A DNA stretch of 35,164 nt, taken from NCBI GenBank assembly GCA_000697055.1, contig JNDT01001882.1, positions 1 through 35,164 on the forward strand, read 5' to 3'. The position numbers and the translations under genes were made by a program. This document shows, piece by piece, positions 1-10,093 of this stretch. This DNA is from Saksenaea vasiformis B4078. Lineage: Eukaryota > Mucoromycota > Mucoromycetes > Mucorales > Saksenaeaceae. The notes under the pieces were generated by a model. It saw only the letters and a program-made list of their open reading frames with translations. It made no database searches and was not told where the DNA came from. Position 1 is the first letter of the stretch, and every line of letters begins with the position of its first letter.

Positions 1-756
1 ACTGCTTAGGCTTTGATAGATGAAGTGATGATATCTATTTGTAGGCGCTCGATGAGGGTTTAATTTACGGGCATTCAGCTCATGGGCGCTCATCTTGTGG
101 ACGCTAGCTGCACAAATACCTACGATTTGGTTTTTATTTGAGGATGGTCATACGTGCATTAAAATTCGGTAAGGTGTTTGTCCAGCCGCCGGCGAAAACA
201 CATTACATGAGTGTCCCTAAGAGGTAGATCCTGAGTGTCCGTAGCAATTCCCTTCAGCAAGGTATGGCCAGTGCAAACAGGCAGTTAACTTTGTAAATGA
301 TGACGTACTGACAGACAGCTACATTCAAATATACATACAAGTAACTATTATGATAAGCACAAGGGCAATCTGTCCAGAATTCTGTGATGGTGACCGAGAA
401 ATATTTTTCTACAACTTTCATATTGGTATCAATGGAAAATGATAAGAAGTGTCATTCTCTTTGACATTGGGCCCTCTGGCCAGGGACCCGTCATCCAGGC
501 CATAAGGCCTTTTTTCGTTTTGAATATTTCGAATAGATAGGCTCAGGATCCAGAAGGCAGATTAGGCATGGGCAGTACAACAACGTTAGATCAAGAGAAT
601 ACTGATTATGCGTTTTTAAAAAACGCAATTGGCTTGTGCAACTCATATGTCAGCCTACCATCCATTTTACTGTCTCTAAAAATATTTAACAGTAAAGAAA
701 CAAAGATTAGGAACCTCTATGCCTGTTAGATTCTTGTATACCATTAACGGTTGTCG
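1..756. other. gene-poor region, no gene seen
   Basis: No coding exon, RNA gene or mobile-element end could be supported here. It holds only small palindromes: arms of 9 nt at 609-617 and 619-627 around a T/A run, and a short GGCC hairpin followed by a T run near 497-516. Neither has a clear role in a eukaryotic genome. Confidence 0.5.
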
Positions 757-993
757 TTACGCCACTGGTGTGGTAGATTTCCTCATTTCGCCACCTATTT
801 TTTGCTGCAATTGCTGAAAATTGGCCTCAAAAAGATTTGCTACTACCTCGTCTTCTTCGAAAACCTCCTCTGAAACGTTGGCATCAACGGAAGCGAATAC
901 TTCTTCATGATGCATGTGGTCGTTGTGTTGCTGTTGCGGAGTGTTCATAGCTGACAGCAAGAAGCAAGCTTCCTTTTGGAGCTCCGTCGCCAT
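757..993 (-). CDS. small acidic hypothetical ORF (78 aa), doubtful
   Basis: An ATG-to-stop frame of 78 codons. The product is acidic in the middle (runs of Glu/Asp and Val) with short Gln-rich stretches, no signal peptide and no membrane segment. It is not recognised as any family. Three copies of a degenerate 40-bp repeat lie directly upstream of the ATG (1000-1120). The amino-acid composition is more protein-like than most chance frames nearby, but no splice partner or polyadenylation signal supports it. It could be a small gene, a remnant exon or chance. Confidence 0.2.
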   Translation of the reverse strand: MATELQKEACFLLSAMNTPQQQHNDHMHHEEVFASVDANVSEEVFEEDEVVANLFEANFQQLQQKIGGEMRKSTTPVA

Positions 994-999
994 AGAAGT

Positions 1000-1120
1000 C
1001 CGAAGATTAACTGAGCGATTTTATTTGCTGTCTTTAACATCCGAAGATTAACTTGAGATATTCATTCGCTGATTTTGATTCCGAAGATTAACTCGTCATT
1101 TTTATTGGCGCAGAATACCA
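1000..1120. repeat. degenerate 40-bp tandem repeat, three copies
   Basis: The 13-mer CCGAAGATTAACT starts at 1000, 1041 and 1081, a spacing of 41 and 40 bp. Between the cores the units share a T-rich part followed by a form of TTCGCTG/TTGGCG, so the whole 40-bp unit is repeated, not just the core. It lies immediately upstream of the small minus-strand ORF at 757-993. Confidence 0.8.
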
Positions 1121-1395
1121 CAGACACCGCAGGCGAGCCTGAGAGAGCTGTCCCATCGGAACTTGAATTCCTTCCATTTCTTTTGTCACCCTTTCTATCG
1201 CCCACGCTTTGCATCTCTTAACTGAAAAAAGAGAATAAATCGATTTTCTTCTATGCAATATATATAAAAGAAACCACGAGAAATTGATAGAAAGATTGCT
1301 AATTCTCTAGAAGGCGGGGAAGTACGCACACTTTGGGCGTTTCAGAGAACTAGGATATGATGACGCTCTATTGGGTTGCCTACTAGTGTCTCATA

Positions 1396-1423
1396 GACGG
1401 ACGTTTATGTAACATCGTCCGTC
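1396..1423. repeat. perfect 8-bp inverted repeat (hairpin)
   Basis: GACGGACG at 1396-1403 is the exact reverse complement of CGTCCGTC at 1416-1423. The 12-nt loop itself contains ATGT and ACAT, which can extend the stem. It is intergenic, followed by a CG-rich CGCGCG stretch. No function is assigned. Confidence 0.6.
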
Positions 1424-2878
1424 GCGCGCGTTTCCAATTGGTAATCGCGTTTTTCCGGTGTTTATTCGTATAACCGTGGTTCAGCTAACCTTTGCACATA
1501 CTTGATGTCCAATTACTTTGATCTTAGCGCGAATAGGCTGCCACAAGACTCAGACTGTACACAGCTTACTGGAACATGGGCTTCCTTATTGATGAGACAT
1601 CAGTTATTGAACTTCTATAAATTATAAAGGAATTCGCGTTACCAGGAATCTTCTAGGAAACCGAACTGAGGGAAATGATGCCTGTATTACTGATTAGAAA
1701 TATGCGGCTTCACCACATCGCCTGAAACGCAACAACCTGCATCCGTTGGCGATGCTAGGCTTTAAGGAATGAGCAATGAATTTCATTGTTAGGTACTGGG
1801 GAGAGCTTGTCTTCGAATGATAGGTGGGGTTTCTTGAAGGACAATTGCTTTGACTGACAGTATGAGCTTCAGTGACATGTGTCTAAGTTGCCACCCAAAA
1901 GTTAGCTTAATAAAAAAGAGTTATCCTCACCCATTGGTACCAGCGTATCAGCTGACACCTCAATTTGCCTAGGCGATGCAGGCGCCAACTTTTTACGGAG
2001 TTCGACCTTTTTACAACTGATTTAAGAAAGTAAATAAGTTATTACAAAGGAGCGAGAATCTAATGTGTTTAGAAAATAGTCAATCGAATTGGAAACATGT
2101 TTAAATTCCTTCTTTCAAAACCCAATAGAAGATAATTCTCAACAGCGTCAAATATCTCGCGCGCCATCCTTCTCGATACCATCCATTTTTCGTGTCACTA
2201 GCGATATTTAAAGTAAGGAATAGTAAAAAAGACAAATAGTATTAACATTATTTTTTTTTTTTCCGTACGTTAAGTACACAAAAAGCTTGCTTACGAATGT
2301 ATGGTTCTTTTTTGACGCATAGCATATCTCGATCCTTTTTTTTGTGGGAGCGGGGAAGCAAGTCACTCGCAAGATGAAGCGCGAGGCAGTGTGATGTTTG
2401 CTGGGGAGCGACTACATACATTTTTCTTTATTTCCAAAGGCGTTAAACGACAATGCAACGCAAGTCCTTATGGGGATCTTATAAATCACTTACTCCACGG
2501 ACGCGAATCTACCTTGGCCTCGGTAGGAATGGAAACAAGAAAAGAAAAGGCAGCAGCATACTAATGTCCAAATGTGGACTCATTTGACAGGAGGCATGGT
2601 GTTTGCCACAGTAGGCTTGTTTATTTCTGATGCAGTAGAGGAATCCCTACCACCGAAAGAGACAGAGAAACATGCTCTGGAGAAGATGTCACCTGTAATG
2701 GTAGTTGAACGCAACCAGAAATAAAAAAAATAGCTGGATCAAGAACGTTGTAACAGGCCAATTTTAAAGTACTAAAGATATGCTGGCGACATTCTTATCC
2801 GCTTTATAAAATGGATCCTCAATGTCTTTAGCTGAATAATTCTCCGTTTTCCTACTTCTCTTTCTAAAACAAATACTT

Positions 2879-2885
2879 CATATAA
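2879..2885 (+). promoter_or_regulatory. possible TATA element of the secreted repeat protein gene
   Basis: CATATAAGG lies about 55-60 nt before the ATG at 2940 and is followed by a purine-rich leader (repeated AAAGAAGA). Position and sequence fit a core promoter, but this is inferred from sequence only. Confidence 0.4.
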
Positions 2886-2939
2886 GGAGGGAAAAGGCAA
2901 CGAACAAAGAAGAAGAACAAAGAAGAGTACAAAGAGAGG

Positions 2940-5900
2940 ATGCGTATATCTGCTTCTATTGCGTTGGCCTTGATGGCCCCTTCGGCATTAGCCGTTCAAC
3001 TCGGAGAAAATTTCTCCACGTTCCGATGGAATGGTCAGGATGCTACGGTGAAAGAGACATTTGATATCACGTTGGATGCACCTGCGAGCGTACAGGTGAC
3101 GGATTTCAAGAACAGAGGCGATATGTTTGAAGTATACGATAATGGCAAGTTACTGGGTCAGACATCCCAGGTCGAACGCGTTCAGGACAGCGAAGTCTAT
3201 GCAGCCACCCCAGAAGAGGCATTGCAAGACAAACGATTCAGCAATGGTATCTTCTCGCTCGATCCAGGTCAGCACACGCTCACCATCAAGGCGATGAGTC
3301 CCTACGATGCAGGCACAGCTGCTATTCGATTACTTAACCAGAACAGGCAGCAGAGACTCTATGCCGACAAAAAGGATAAGAAAGATAGCCGAAAAAACAA
3401 GAAGAATCGAAAGGGACGCGGAGATGATGACGACGACGACGATGATGACAGCGACTGGGATGACGAGCATACTCGCGCTTGGGGACGTAAGAAGTTCGGT
3501 CGACGTGGAGGCAGAAGACGAGGTGGCTACCGCCGCAAGAGCGAAGGCGATCGTTCATGGGGTGATAAAGACGAAGACGAACATGCACCATGGGGCCAGA
3601 AGGAAGATGGCTTCATTGTTGGATGGGGACATCCAATCGATCTATCACATACCATCACCTTCACAAAGACTCAATGGGTCACAGCTGGCGCAGGTAAAGC
3701 ACCCGTACTACCCGCTCATTTTCCATGATCAATACAAACTAACTTTCCTCGAACGATTAGTGCCAACCGGGAGACCTTGGGAGAAGCCTTGGGAAAAGCC
3801 TTGGGAAAAGCCGGAAGAGAAATTATGGGAGAAGCCAGAAGAGAAACTATGGGAGAAGCCAGAAGAGAAACTATGGGAGAAGCCAGAAGAGAAACTATGG
3901 GAGAAGCCCGGAGAGAAACTATGGGGAGGAATCAAAGACCCGAAGAAGGAATTCTATCCGCTCAGACCCGGGTATCCTTACCGACCCGGCTACCCACTCC
4001 AACCCAAGTATCCTTACAAGCCCCGTGGCGATGGAAAACACATCTACCAACCCAAGTATCCACGACATTTCCCATATGATCCTTATCCCGAACACAAACC
4101 AAAGTACCCAAAGTACCCAAAGTATCCAGGTGAACCCGAAATCATCGAGCCCTATGAACCTGAGATCATTGTGCCCGAGGAACCTGAGATCATTGTGCCT
4201 GAAGAGCCTGAGATCATTGTACCCGAGGAGCCCGATATCATTATTCCTGGGGAGCCCGATATCATTATCCCTGAAGAGCCCGATCTCATTATCCCCGAGG
4301 AGCCCGATCTCATTATCCCCGGAGAGCCCGACATCATTATCCCTGAGGAGCCAGAGATCATCGTTCCCGAGGAGCCAGAGCTCATTATCCCTGAGGAGCC
4401 AGAGATCGTCGAACCTCTTGAGCCAGAAATCGTCGAGCCAGAGATTATCGAGCCAGAAATTGTCGAGCCCGAGGTCGTTGAACCCGAGGTCGTTGAACCC
4501 GAGGTCGTTGAACCCGAGATCGTGGAGCCAGAAATCATTGAGCCACTTGAACCCCAGATAGTTGAGCCTTTTGAGCCAGAGATTGTCGAACCTTTCGAAC
4601 CTGGCATCCCGGAGATCATTGCACCTCAGGTGATTGAACCTGGAGCCGAACCTGAAGTGGTTGAGCCTTTCGAACCCGGAGTTCCAGAGAGAGTTTTACC
4701 CGAAATCATTGAGCCTTTCATTCCTGATGTTCTTGAACCTTTCATTCCCGATTTCCCAGAGGTTATTTCGCCCGAAGTGATTGAGCCTTTCATTCCTGAC
4801 GTCCTTGAGCCTTTCATTCCCGAGATCCCCGAGGTTGTTGCTCCCGAGGTCGTCGAACCTTTCATTCCTGACGTCCTTGAGCCTTTCATTCCCGAGATCC
4901 CCGAGATTGTTGCTCCCGAGGTCGTCGAGCCTTTCATTCCTGATGTCCTCGAGCCTTTCATTCCCGGATTCCCCGAGACCGTTGCACCTGAGGTCGTCGA
5001 ACCTGGGCCGGAATACGAAGTTGTCGAACCGCTTGAGCCAGAAGTGATCCCAGCCCCGGAAGTCATCGAACCTACCATCCCCGAGATCTTCAGACCTATT
5101 GCACCTCAGGTCATCGAACCTGGTCCGGACTACGAAGTTGTCGAACCTCTTGAGCCAGAAGTGATCCCAGAGCCAGAAGTCATCGAACCTGAAGTGATCG
5201 AACCTTTGGAGCCCGGATTACCAGAAATCACTGTACCCGAACTTGTCGAACCTGGACCAGAGTTCGAGGTTGTTGAACCTCTTGAGCCAGAAGTGATTCC
5301 TGCACCAGAAGTGATTCGACCTGAAGTTATCGAGCCTTTGGAGCCTGGATTGCCGGAAATCACCGTACCTGAACTCGTCGAACCTGGACCAGAGTTCGAA
5401 GTTGTTGAACCTCTTGAGCCAGGTATCCCAGAGGGAGAAGTCATTCGACCTGAGATCGTCGAGCCTTTGGAGCCTGGATTGCCAGAAATCACCGTACCTG
5501 AACTCGTCGAACCTGGACCAGAGTTCGAAGTTGTCGAACCTCTTGAGCCAGGTATCCCAGAGGGAGAAGTCATTCGACCTGAGATCGTCGAGCCTTTGGA
5601 GCCTGGATTGCCGGAAATCACCGTACCTGAACTCGTCGAACCTGGACCAGAGTTCGAAGTTGTCGAGCCCCTTGAGCCAGGCATCCCAGAGGGAGAAGTC
5701 ATTCGACCTGAGATCGTCGAGCCTTTGGAGCCTGGATTGCCAGAAATTACCGTACCTGAACTCGTCGAACCTGGACCGGACTTCGAGACCGTCGAGCCAT
5801 TCGAGCCAGAAGGCATCCCAGAAGGCGAAGTGGTTGTACCTACCGAACCTGAAGTAGTCGAGCCTTTCGTTCCCGGCTTCCCAGAAATCACAGCACCGCA

Positions 5901-6114
5901 ACTTGTCGAACCTGGACCGGACTTCGAGACTGTAGAACCCTTCGAGCCATTACCGATTCCAGAGGGAGAAACTGTCCGACCCACCATACCCGATGTCTTC
6001 AGACCCATCCGCCCCGGTATCTATGTGCCTGAAGTTGTCGAACCCGAAATCTATGAAGGCGAGCCTTTCGGCTATGTGTTCCCACAACAGGAGCAGGAAT
6101 TAATCGACTTTTAG
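2940..6114 (+). CDS. secreted Pro/Glu-rich tandem-repeat protein (about 1035 aa)
   Basis: Two exons, 2940-3693 and 3761-6114, joined by a 67-nt GTAAAG..TTAG intron with a CTAAC branch site. The splice links two long open frames in phase (codon G|TG). Residues 1-18 are a typical signal peptide ending in ALA. Residues 19-130 look like a beta-sandwich domain. Then come an RGD followed by a nine-Asp run (about 160-171), a very basic Arg/Gly stretch, five copies of an 8-residue [12 protein letters not shown] repeat (about 258-306), a Tyr/Pro-rich linker, and some 650 residues of Pro/Glu/Ile/Val repeats. The last part is built of 43-residue (129-nt) units beginning at 5332, 5461, 5590 and 5719. No GPI signal or hydrophobic tail is visible. 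It is probably a wall or matrix protein; that role is inference. I do not recognise a named family. Confidence 0.88.
3777..3921 (+). repeat. 24-bp coding tandem repeat (EEKLWEKP type)
   Basis: Near-identical 24-nt units encode the octapeptide EEKLWEKP. They are preceded by three shorter PWEK units and followed by a variant with Gly. The near identity at the DNA level indicates recent expansion or homogenisation within exon 2 of the secreted repeat protein. Confidence 0.85.
5200..5800 (+). repeat. 129-bp coding tandem repeat, four to five units
   Basis: The phrase GAGCCTTTGGAGCCTGGATT recurs at 5332, 5461, 5590 and 5719, exactly 129 nt apart, with a diverged earlier unit at 5200. Each unit encodes 43 residues of Pro/Glu-rich sequence. 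The central units are almost identical, while units to the left are more diverged 8- to 25-residue motifs, giving a gradient from old to young repeats. Confidence 0.9.
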
Positions 6115-6185
6115 AACTTTGTTTTACACTTGTTTTTCGTGCGTAAATTTCCTTTTTTTCTTTGTTTTTTTTTTTTACTGAACCA

Positions 6186-6191
6186 AATAAA
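6186..6191 (+). terminator. polyadenylation signal AATAAA
   Basis: AATAAA lies 72 nt after the stop codon of the secreted repeat protein, following a T-rich stretch. It is only 25 nt from the stop codon of the convergent LINES gene (6216), so the two transcripts probably overlap at their 3' ends. Confidence 0.6.
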
Positions 6192-6215
6192 AATGACATC
6201 AACTTTTGAAAGAAT

Positions 6216-7699
6216 TCATACAAGGCGCGATAAAACAACTTGAATACGATGGACAAGGGCAGATGCATTGTAAGGAAAGGCGGTAGATGTGAGGACAGGT
6301 AACATCGGTTGAAAAATATTGGAAGCAAGAACGGAAGGCCCTTCTTGACCAAGGTACGCCTTACAGGTGCAGATAAAGGCCGGCCAATCTGACGGAAGAT
6401 ATTTGAGATAGGACACAAAAAACCGTAAGAAGTCTGTTTCATTGGATATTAAGAGATCGATCAAGATTGTTGCGTCTGTGCCTGTTCGTTGTAGAAACCA
6501 AAGGAACATGGTATGGGGTGTCACCTCGATTTCATGCATCCATGGTCGTAGTGCGCTATGATTCATCCAAAGGGATAGTACAGCAAGCTGTAACTCCACT
6601 GCATCTTCGTCATTACTGTAAAACTCAAACAGCAGATCAGCGAGGGGCCTTTGCCATGTTTCTTGTCGTTCATGCAGATCTGGGGGATGGTTTTTAGCGT
6701 TGCTTCTTTCCATTCTCCAAATTGGTTTACCTTGCAGTGTTTGCAAAAGTGGTTGACAGTTTTCTGGTTGGTGTGCTAGTAATGATAGGGTGATTTGAAT
6801 CAGTTGCTTAATGCATTCTTTGTCCAAAGTGACAGTGTCATTGATGGGTTGATAAAAGAATTCGGTGCGGTCGAATGCACAAAGTTGTTCCAGTTGACTG
6901 GGTAACAGATGCAAACGTAGATAGGCCACGTAGTCGGTCAGCGCATTCAACACATGACGATGCTGGGGGGGAATGGTAGCCGAATCAGTTACGAGGATAC
7001 GTCAAGTAAAAAAGGGAGAGACGAACCAGATCGATGTTCCGATAGGTAGTTAATAATCTTCTGATTAATTCCAAGGATCGACGAACGATGGTGATATGGT
7101 TTGCTTTCCACTGATCACAAATCTAGAAAGAGGTTCCATGATGATGATTATTATTATTATCTTCTCTAGTTACTTCTACTTACAGTATCCACGTTGGAAG
7201 CCAAACAGGTAAGGATGGGATCAGCTGTAGTTGAATTTGACTTGACAACATCAATCATACAAACCAAAAAAGGGATTTTATCCATCTAAAGTAATGATGA
7301 TTCATAACCTCATCTTTTGTGTTTTATGACTTACATCTTGATGCACCAGGTAGTGCTTAATCCAAAGGTCTATTTTGGTATGATTTGCCAAGGTGGATAT
7401 AAGATGACCACCTAATGTATAATGTGGTTGTTTTCTACTCCTTTTCATCAAAGCATGAAAAATCTCCAATTCCGTTTGATGATTGAACAACTCCTTTGAT
7501 GTTTCTTCCATCATTCTATCCACAGCTGCTTCTATCCATTGATAATTTGCAGGTTGGTCCTTTAGTAAAACGGAAATAAGTGTCAGCTCCTAATGGTATT
7601 TGTATATATATAATAGATAGGTTTTACATATGTATCATCTATTAATTGAGTTATCAATGCTTGTGTACTGGTATAAGTGGTCCATGGGATCATCATCAT
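6216..7699 (-). CDS. LINES-family protein (Lines homologue, 423 aa)
   Basis: Five exons on the minus strand: 7699-7628, 7589-7335, 7285-7184, 7122-7027 and 6962-6216, all joined in phase 0. The first intron is only 38 nt. The product is alpha-helical. Its C-terminal third carries the pattern LIDLLISNETDFLRFF followed by YLKYLPSDW, which I recognise as the LINES C-terminal domain of Drosophila Lines and vertebrate LINS1. The animal proteins are longer (over 600 residues). The family's biochemical role is unclear; Lines acts in developmental signalling and may be nuclear. The start was placed at the first of three consecutive ATGs because the open frame upstream is homopolymer-rich. The gene shares a 310-bp divergent promoter with NF-YA and is convergent with the secreted repeat gene. 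Family assignment rests on recalled motif similarity. Confidence 0.75.
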
Positions 7700-8009
7700 T
7701 TCGCGCGTCACAAAAAAAAAAAAATTTGGGGGCAAAAAACGAAATAAAAAGGGCGTCTCTCCATTGGAAGAAACAGTGACCCTATCATATTCCTTTGTCA
7801 TCAAGACGACTCTATTGGCTCAAGTTGTTCCCCCTTGTTGCTCATTCGCCGCGCCTGACTTTTTATTTTGAAAAACGCTTTGCATAAAGGTAATTTTTCA
7901 TTGGAGCAAAATAGAGAGAGAGTGGTTCTTTTTCCTTTTTATCCTTTTCTCTATCGATACCTTTTACGTGTTCTGACCCAAGAAAAAAAAACACCATCAT
8001 GTCGTAGTC
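7700..8009. promoter_or_regulatory. bidirectional promoter with three CCAAT boxes
   Basis: This 310-bp interval separates the start codons of the divergent LINES and NF-YA genes. ATTGG (CCAAT on the minus strand) occurs at 7763-7767, 7814-7818 and 7900-7904. The middle one, followed by CT, fits the NF-Y consensus best. Because the right-hand gene encodes the CCAAT-binding subunit itself, feedback control is plausible but unproven. Confidence 0.45.
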
Positions 8010-8243
8010 ATGGAACGTCCTGCTTCTTACAGTCCCTCCACCATCAACTATAGTGAAGGTCAGACACAAGCTCCCGTTACAACATCTGAAGCTGTGGTAA
8101 GCATCTGTTCCACACATACATGGTGAAAAAGCCCTCCATTAAACAGACTGGTCTATTTCAAGTCAGAAAGCCGACCATCCTCATCCTTGGCCTATGATCC
8201 CAATAGGCATATTAACTATACCCAACCGCTGGTATGTAGTTCA

Positions 8244-8283
<40 letters not shown>

Positions 8284-9030
8284 CTCTCTCTGTCTCTCTC
8301 TACCTCGTCTTTTTTTGTTTTTGTTTTTGTTTTTTTTTGTTACTGAGACTTGTTTTTTCTTCTTTTCTCTTGAACTCTTTTAGCCCACAGCCGCTGTGAT
8401 GGCAGCTCAGGCGCAAGTGATGAATCCTTCATTGTACCGAGGTCCGAATGGGGAAGTGATAGTTGCCACACCACCACCTGCCGCTGCTGCTCAGCCAGCA
8501 CAACCTGCAGTGGAGGAAGAACCTTTATACGTCAATGCCAAACAGTACCATCGCATCCTGAAACGACGAGCTGCACGAATGAAGCTGGAAGAGATGAACA
8601 AGGTGGCTAGGGCTAGAAAACCTTATCTCCATGAAAGTAGACATAGACATGCTATGAGACGACCAAGAGGTCCAGGAGGTCGTTTCCTTAGTAAGTAAAT
8701 GGCTGAAATGTTTCCTAAAAGACGAACTTATAAACCCTATGTTCAGCTGCCGCCGAGATTGCCGAATTGGAGAAAACCGGGAAGCTATCAACCGCCTCTA
8801 CCAATTCCACTCAGCAATCTGGCAAACAAGATCAGTCCGAAGCACAACAAGAGCAGCAGCAGCAACAGCAACATCAACAGCAACAGCCACAGCAACCTCA
8901 ATCACAACCACAGCAGCAACAGCAACAGCAGCAGCAGCAACAACAACAACAACAACAACAACAACAGCAAAAACCAGCGTCAAACGGTCAAACACAACCT
9001 CATGGTGGTTTTGTGAACCTTCAAACATAA
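8010..9030 (+). CDS. HAP2: CCAAT-binding factor subunit NF-YA / HAP2 (248 aa)
   Basis: Four exons: 8010-8096, 8163-8231, 8384-8690 and 8747-9030. The splices rebuild the diagnostic domain at about residues 97-160: [14 protein letters not shown] (subunit-association helix), linker, then [20 protein letters not shown] and FLT, the DNA-binding helix and loop. The FLT junction is created by the last intron (A|CT), which confirms that splice. NF-YA joins NF-YB/NF-YC (HAP3/HAP5) to bind CCAAT boxes in promoters; in fungi it controls respiratory, carbon and redox genes. After the domain the protein ends in a long polyglutamine tract (about residues 178-236) from CAG/CAA codons, so it may be length-variable. 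The 8010 ATG was chosen because it opens the frame that splices in phase. Confidence 0.95.
8247..8300 (+). repeat. CT microsatellite in NF-YA intron 2
   Basis: About 16 uninterrupted TC dinucleotides followed by imperfect TC/TG units and T/G-rich sequence. It forms most of the polypyrimidine part of the 152-nt intron 8232-8383, the longest in this gene, just before the exon carrying the conserved domain. Confidence 0.9.
8850..8972 (+). repeat. CAG/CAA polyglutamine-coding repeat
   Basis: Mixed CAG/CAA trinucleotides encode the Gln-rich C-terminal tail of NF-YA, interrupted by His and Pro codons. The most regular CAA run is near 8935-8970. Trinucleotide tracts of this type often vary in copy number between strains. 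Confidence 0.85.
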
Positions 9031-9908
9031 CTTTCTTTTTTATTTCTGTAAAGTATCCAAAGATAACGTCTTCTCTTTTCATATCTTGTTTGATGCTATC
9101 CGTTACTGGCTTGTTTTTTTCTCTGTAGTCTCTTTTTTCTCCTTTTACTTGGTCGTATAAACCGGCATTCTTGTCTCGCTTTCTTTTTTTTTTTTTTACC
9201 TTTTTTCCATCTATTCAAAGATAGCGTGTCGCATGTTTATCATGAGACCTGCCTACTGCCCGAACCCCTGTGGGGCGTATGAAATCGAAATCGTCGATCA
9301 TTGTCGTTCCTAACAGAACTATCTATTGATGATGAAGCGGTCGAGGTCTTAAGCTATGGATGAACTAGGATTACGTCGTCGTGCCACCACAACGAGTCTG
9401 GGTAAAGTCCTTTTCTTTTTCTCTGGTTTTGGCTAGTCTACAATGTTAGGTACTTTGTTATTTTGCATAAGCTCCAAATAAACTTTGTACTGGAAAGAAG
9501 GAAGTCCCGATAAGCAATGTCAATCTACCCACGTCCAGGGTTGTTCATGTCTTTTTTTATCTATTGTTTAGCCTGCATGAAAACTATCCTGTCCCGAACC
9601 ATCTTGGCTAGGGTGGCGTTCTTGAAATAAAATGTTGTCAGACATATCCTGTGGGTGTCTAGATGGATGCGCCTTCCGTATATACACTTCACGTCCGCCG
9701 AGAGCCCAAGCCCATGTAGGTAAGGGTGGGCTGCCAGTTTTATGTATGAATGATCACCTTCCTTAGCGCGTTGAATGTATGTATGTAAACGAAATCCATT
9801 TGATAAATAATAGTAACCAAACAAAAAACGAGTTTACGGGAGGTTGCTGCATGTATAAATATATATTCTTTCTTCTTTTTTTCTGGTTGTTGTTTTTTTT
9901 TTGGTTCT

Positions 9909-9910
<2 letters not shown>

Positions 9911-9943
<33 letters not shown>

Positions 9944-9971
9944 GTGTGTGTCTGTGTGTGTGTGTGTGTGT
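9911..9971 (+). repeat. compound CT / TG microsatellite
   Basis: About fourteen TC units run directly into TG-rich units (with TCTG interruptions). It lies about 110 bp from the GA array at 10085-10132, so the two could pair as an inverted repeat when single-stranded. Confidence 0.9.
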
Positions 9972-10084
9972 TTGCGTGCTTCCTACAAACTAGTCAAGAA
10001 AGATCACACAGTGATGGGAAAAGAATAAAAAAAAAGGGGGGGACCAATGAATGATGATGTGAATAAATTAAACAGAAAGGGGGG

Positions 10085-10093
10085 CAGAGAGAC

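Larger units (their letters stand above)
994..2939. other. long gene-free stretch upstream of the secreted repeat protein
   Basis: About 1.9 kb with no coding exon I can support on either strand. It contains a three-copy 40-bp repeat at its left end and a hairpin at 1396-1423. T-rich tracts occur near 2250 and 2335. The right end is the promoter of the gene starting at 2940. No terminal inverted repeats or transposase fragments were recognised. Confidence 0.5.

Noticed and set aside
497..516. GGCC hairpin followed by a T run, resembling a bacterial intrinsic terminator
   Set aside because: The window is clearly eukaryotic (many spliceosomal introns) and no gene ends here.
5130..6008. Long antisense open frame (292 codons) rich in Gly/Ser/Thr opposite the Pro/Glu repeats, with similar ones at 4152-4619 and 4626-5078
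   Set aside because: They are mirror effects of the repeated GAG/CCT/GTC codons of the sense gene, which contain few reverse-complement stops. They lack starts, splice sites or composition of their own.
8739..9128. Alternative frames across the CAG/CAA tract giving poly-Ala/Thr or poly-Ser/Asn proteins
   Set aside because: Shadows of the polyglutamine repeat; the Gln frame is the one joined in phase to the NF-YA domain.
9320..9410. C/D snoRNA-like signal (TGATGATG at about 9328)
   Set aside because: No D box (CTGA) at a suitable distance and no terminal stem.
9356..9512. Possible two-exon mini-gene starting MDELGLRRRATTTSL
   Set aside because: The frame before the GT donor looks coding, but the only in-phase acceptor gives a 35-nt intron and a short tail of no known type; no further exon was found.
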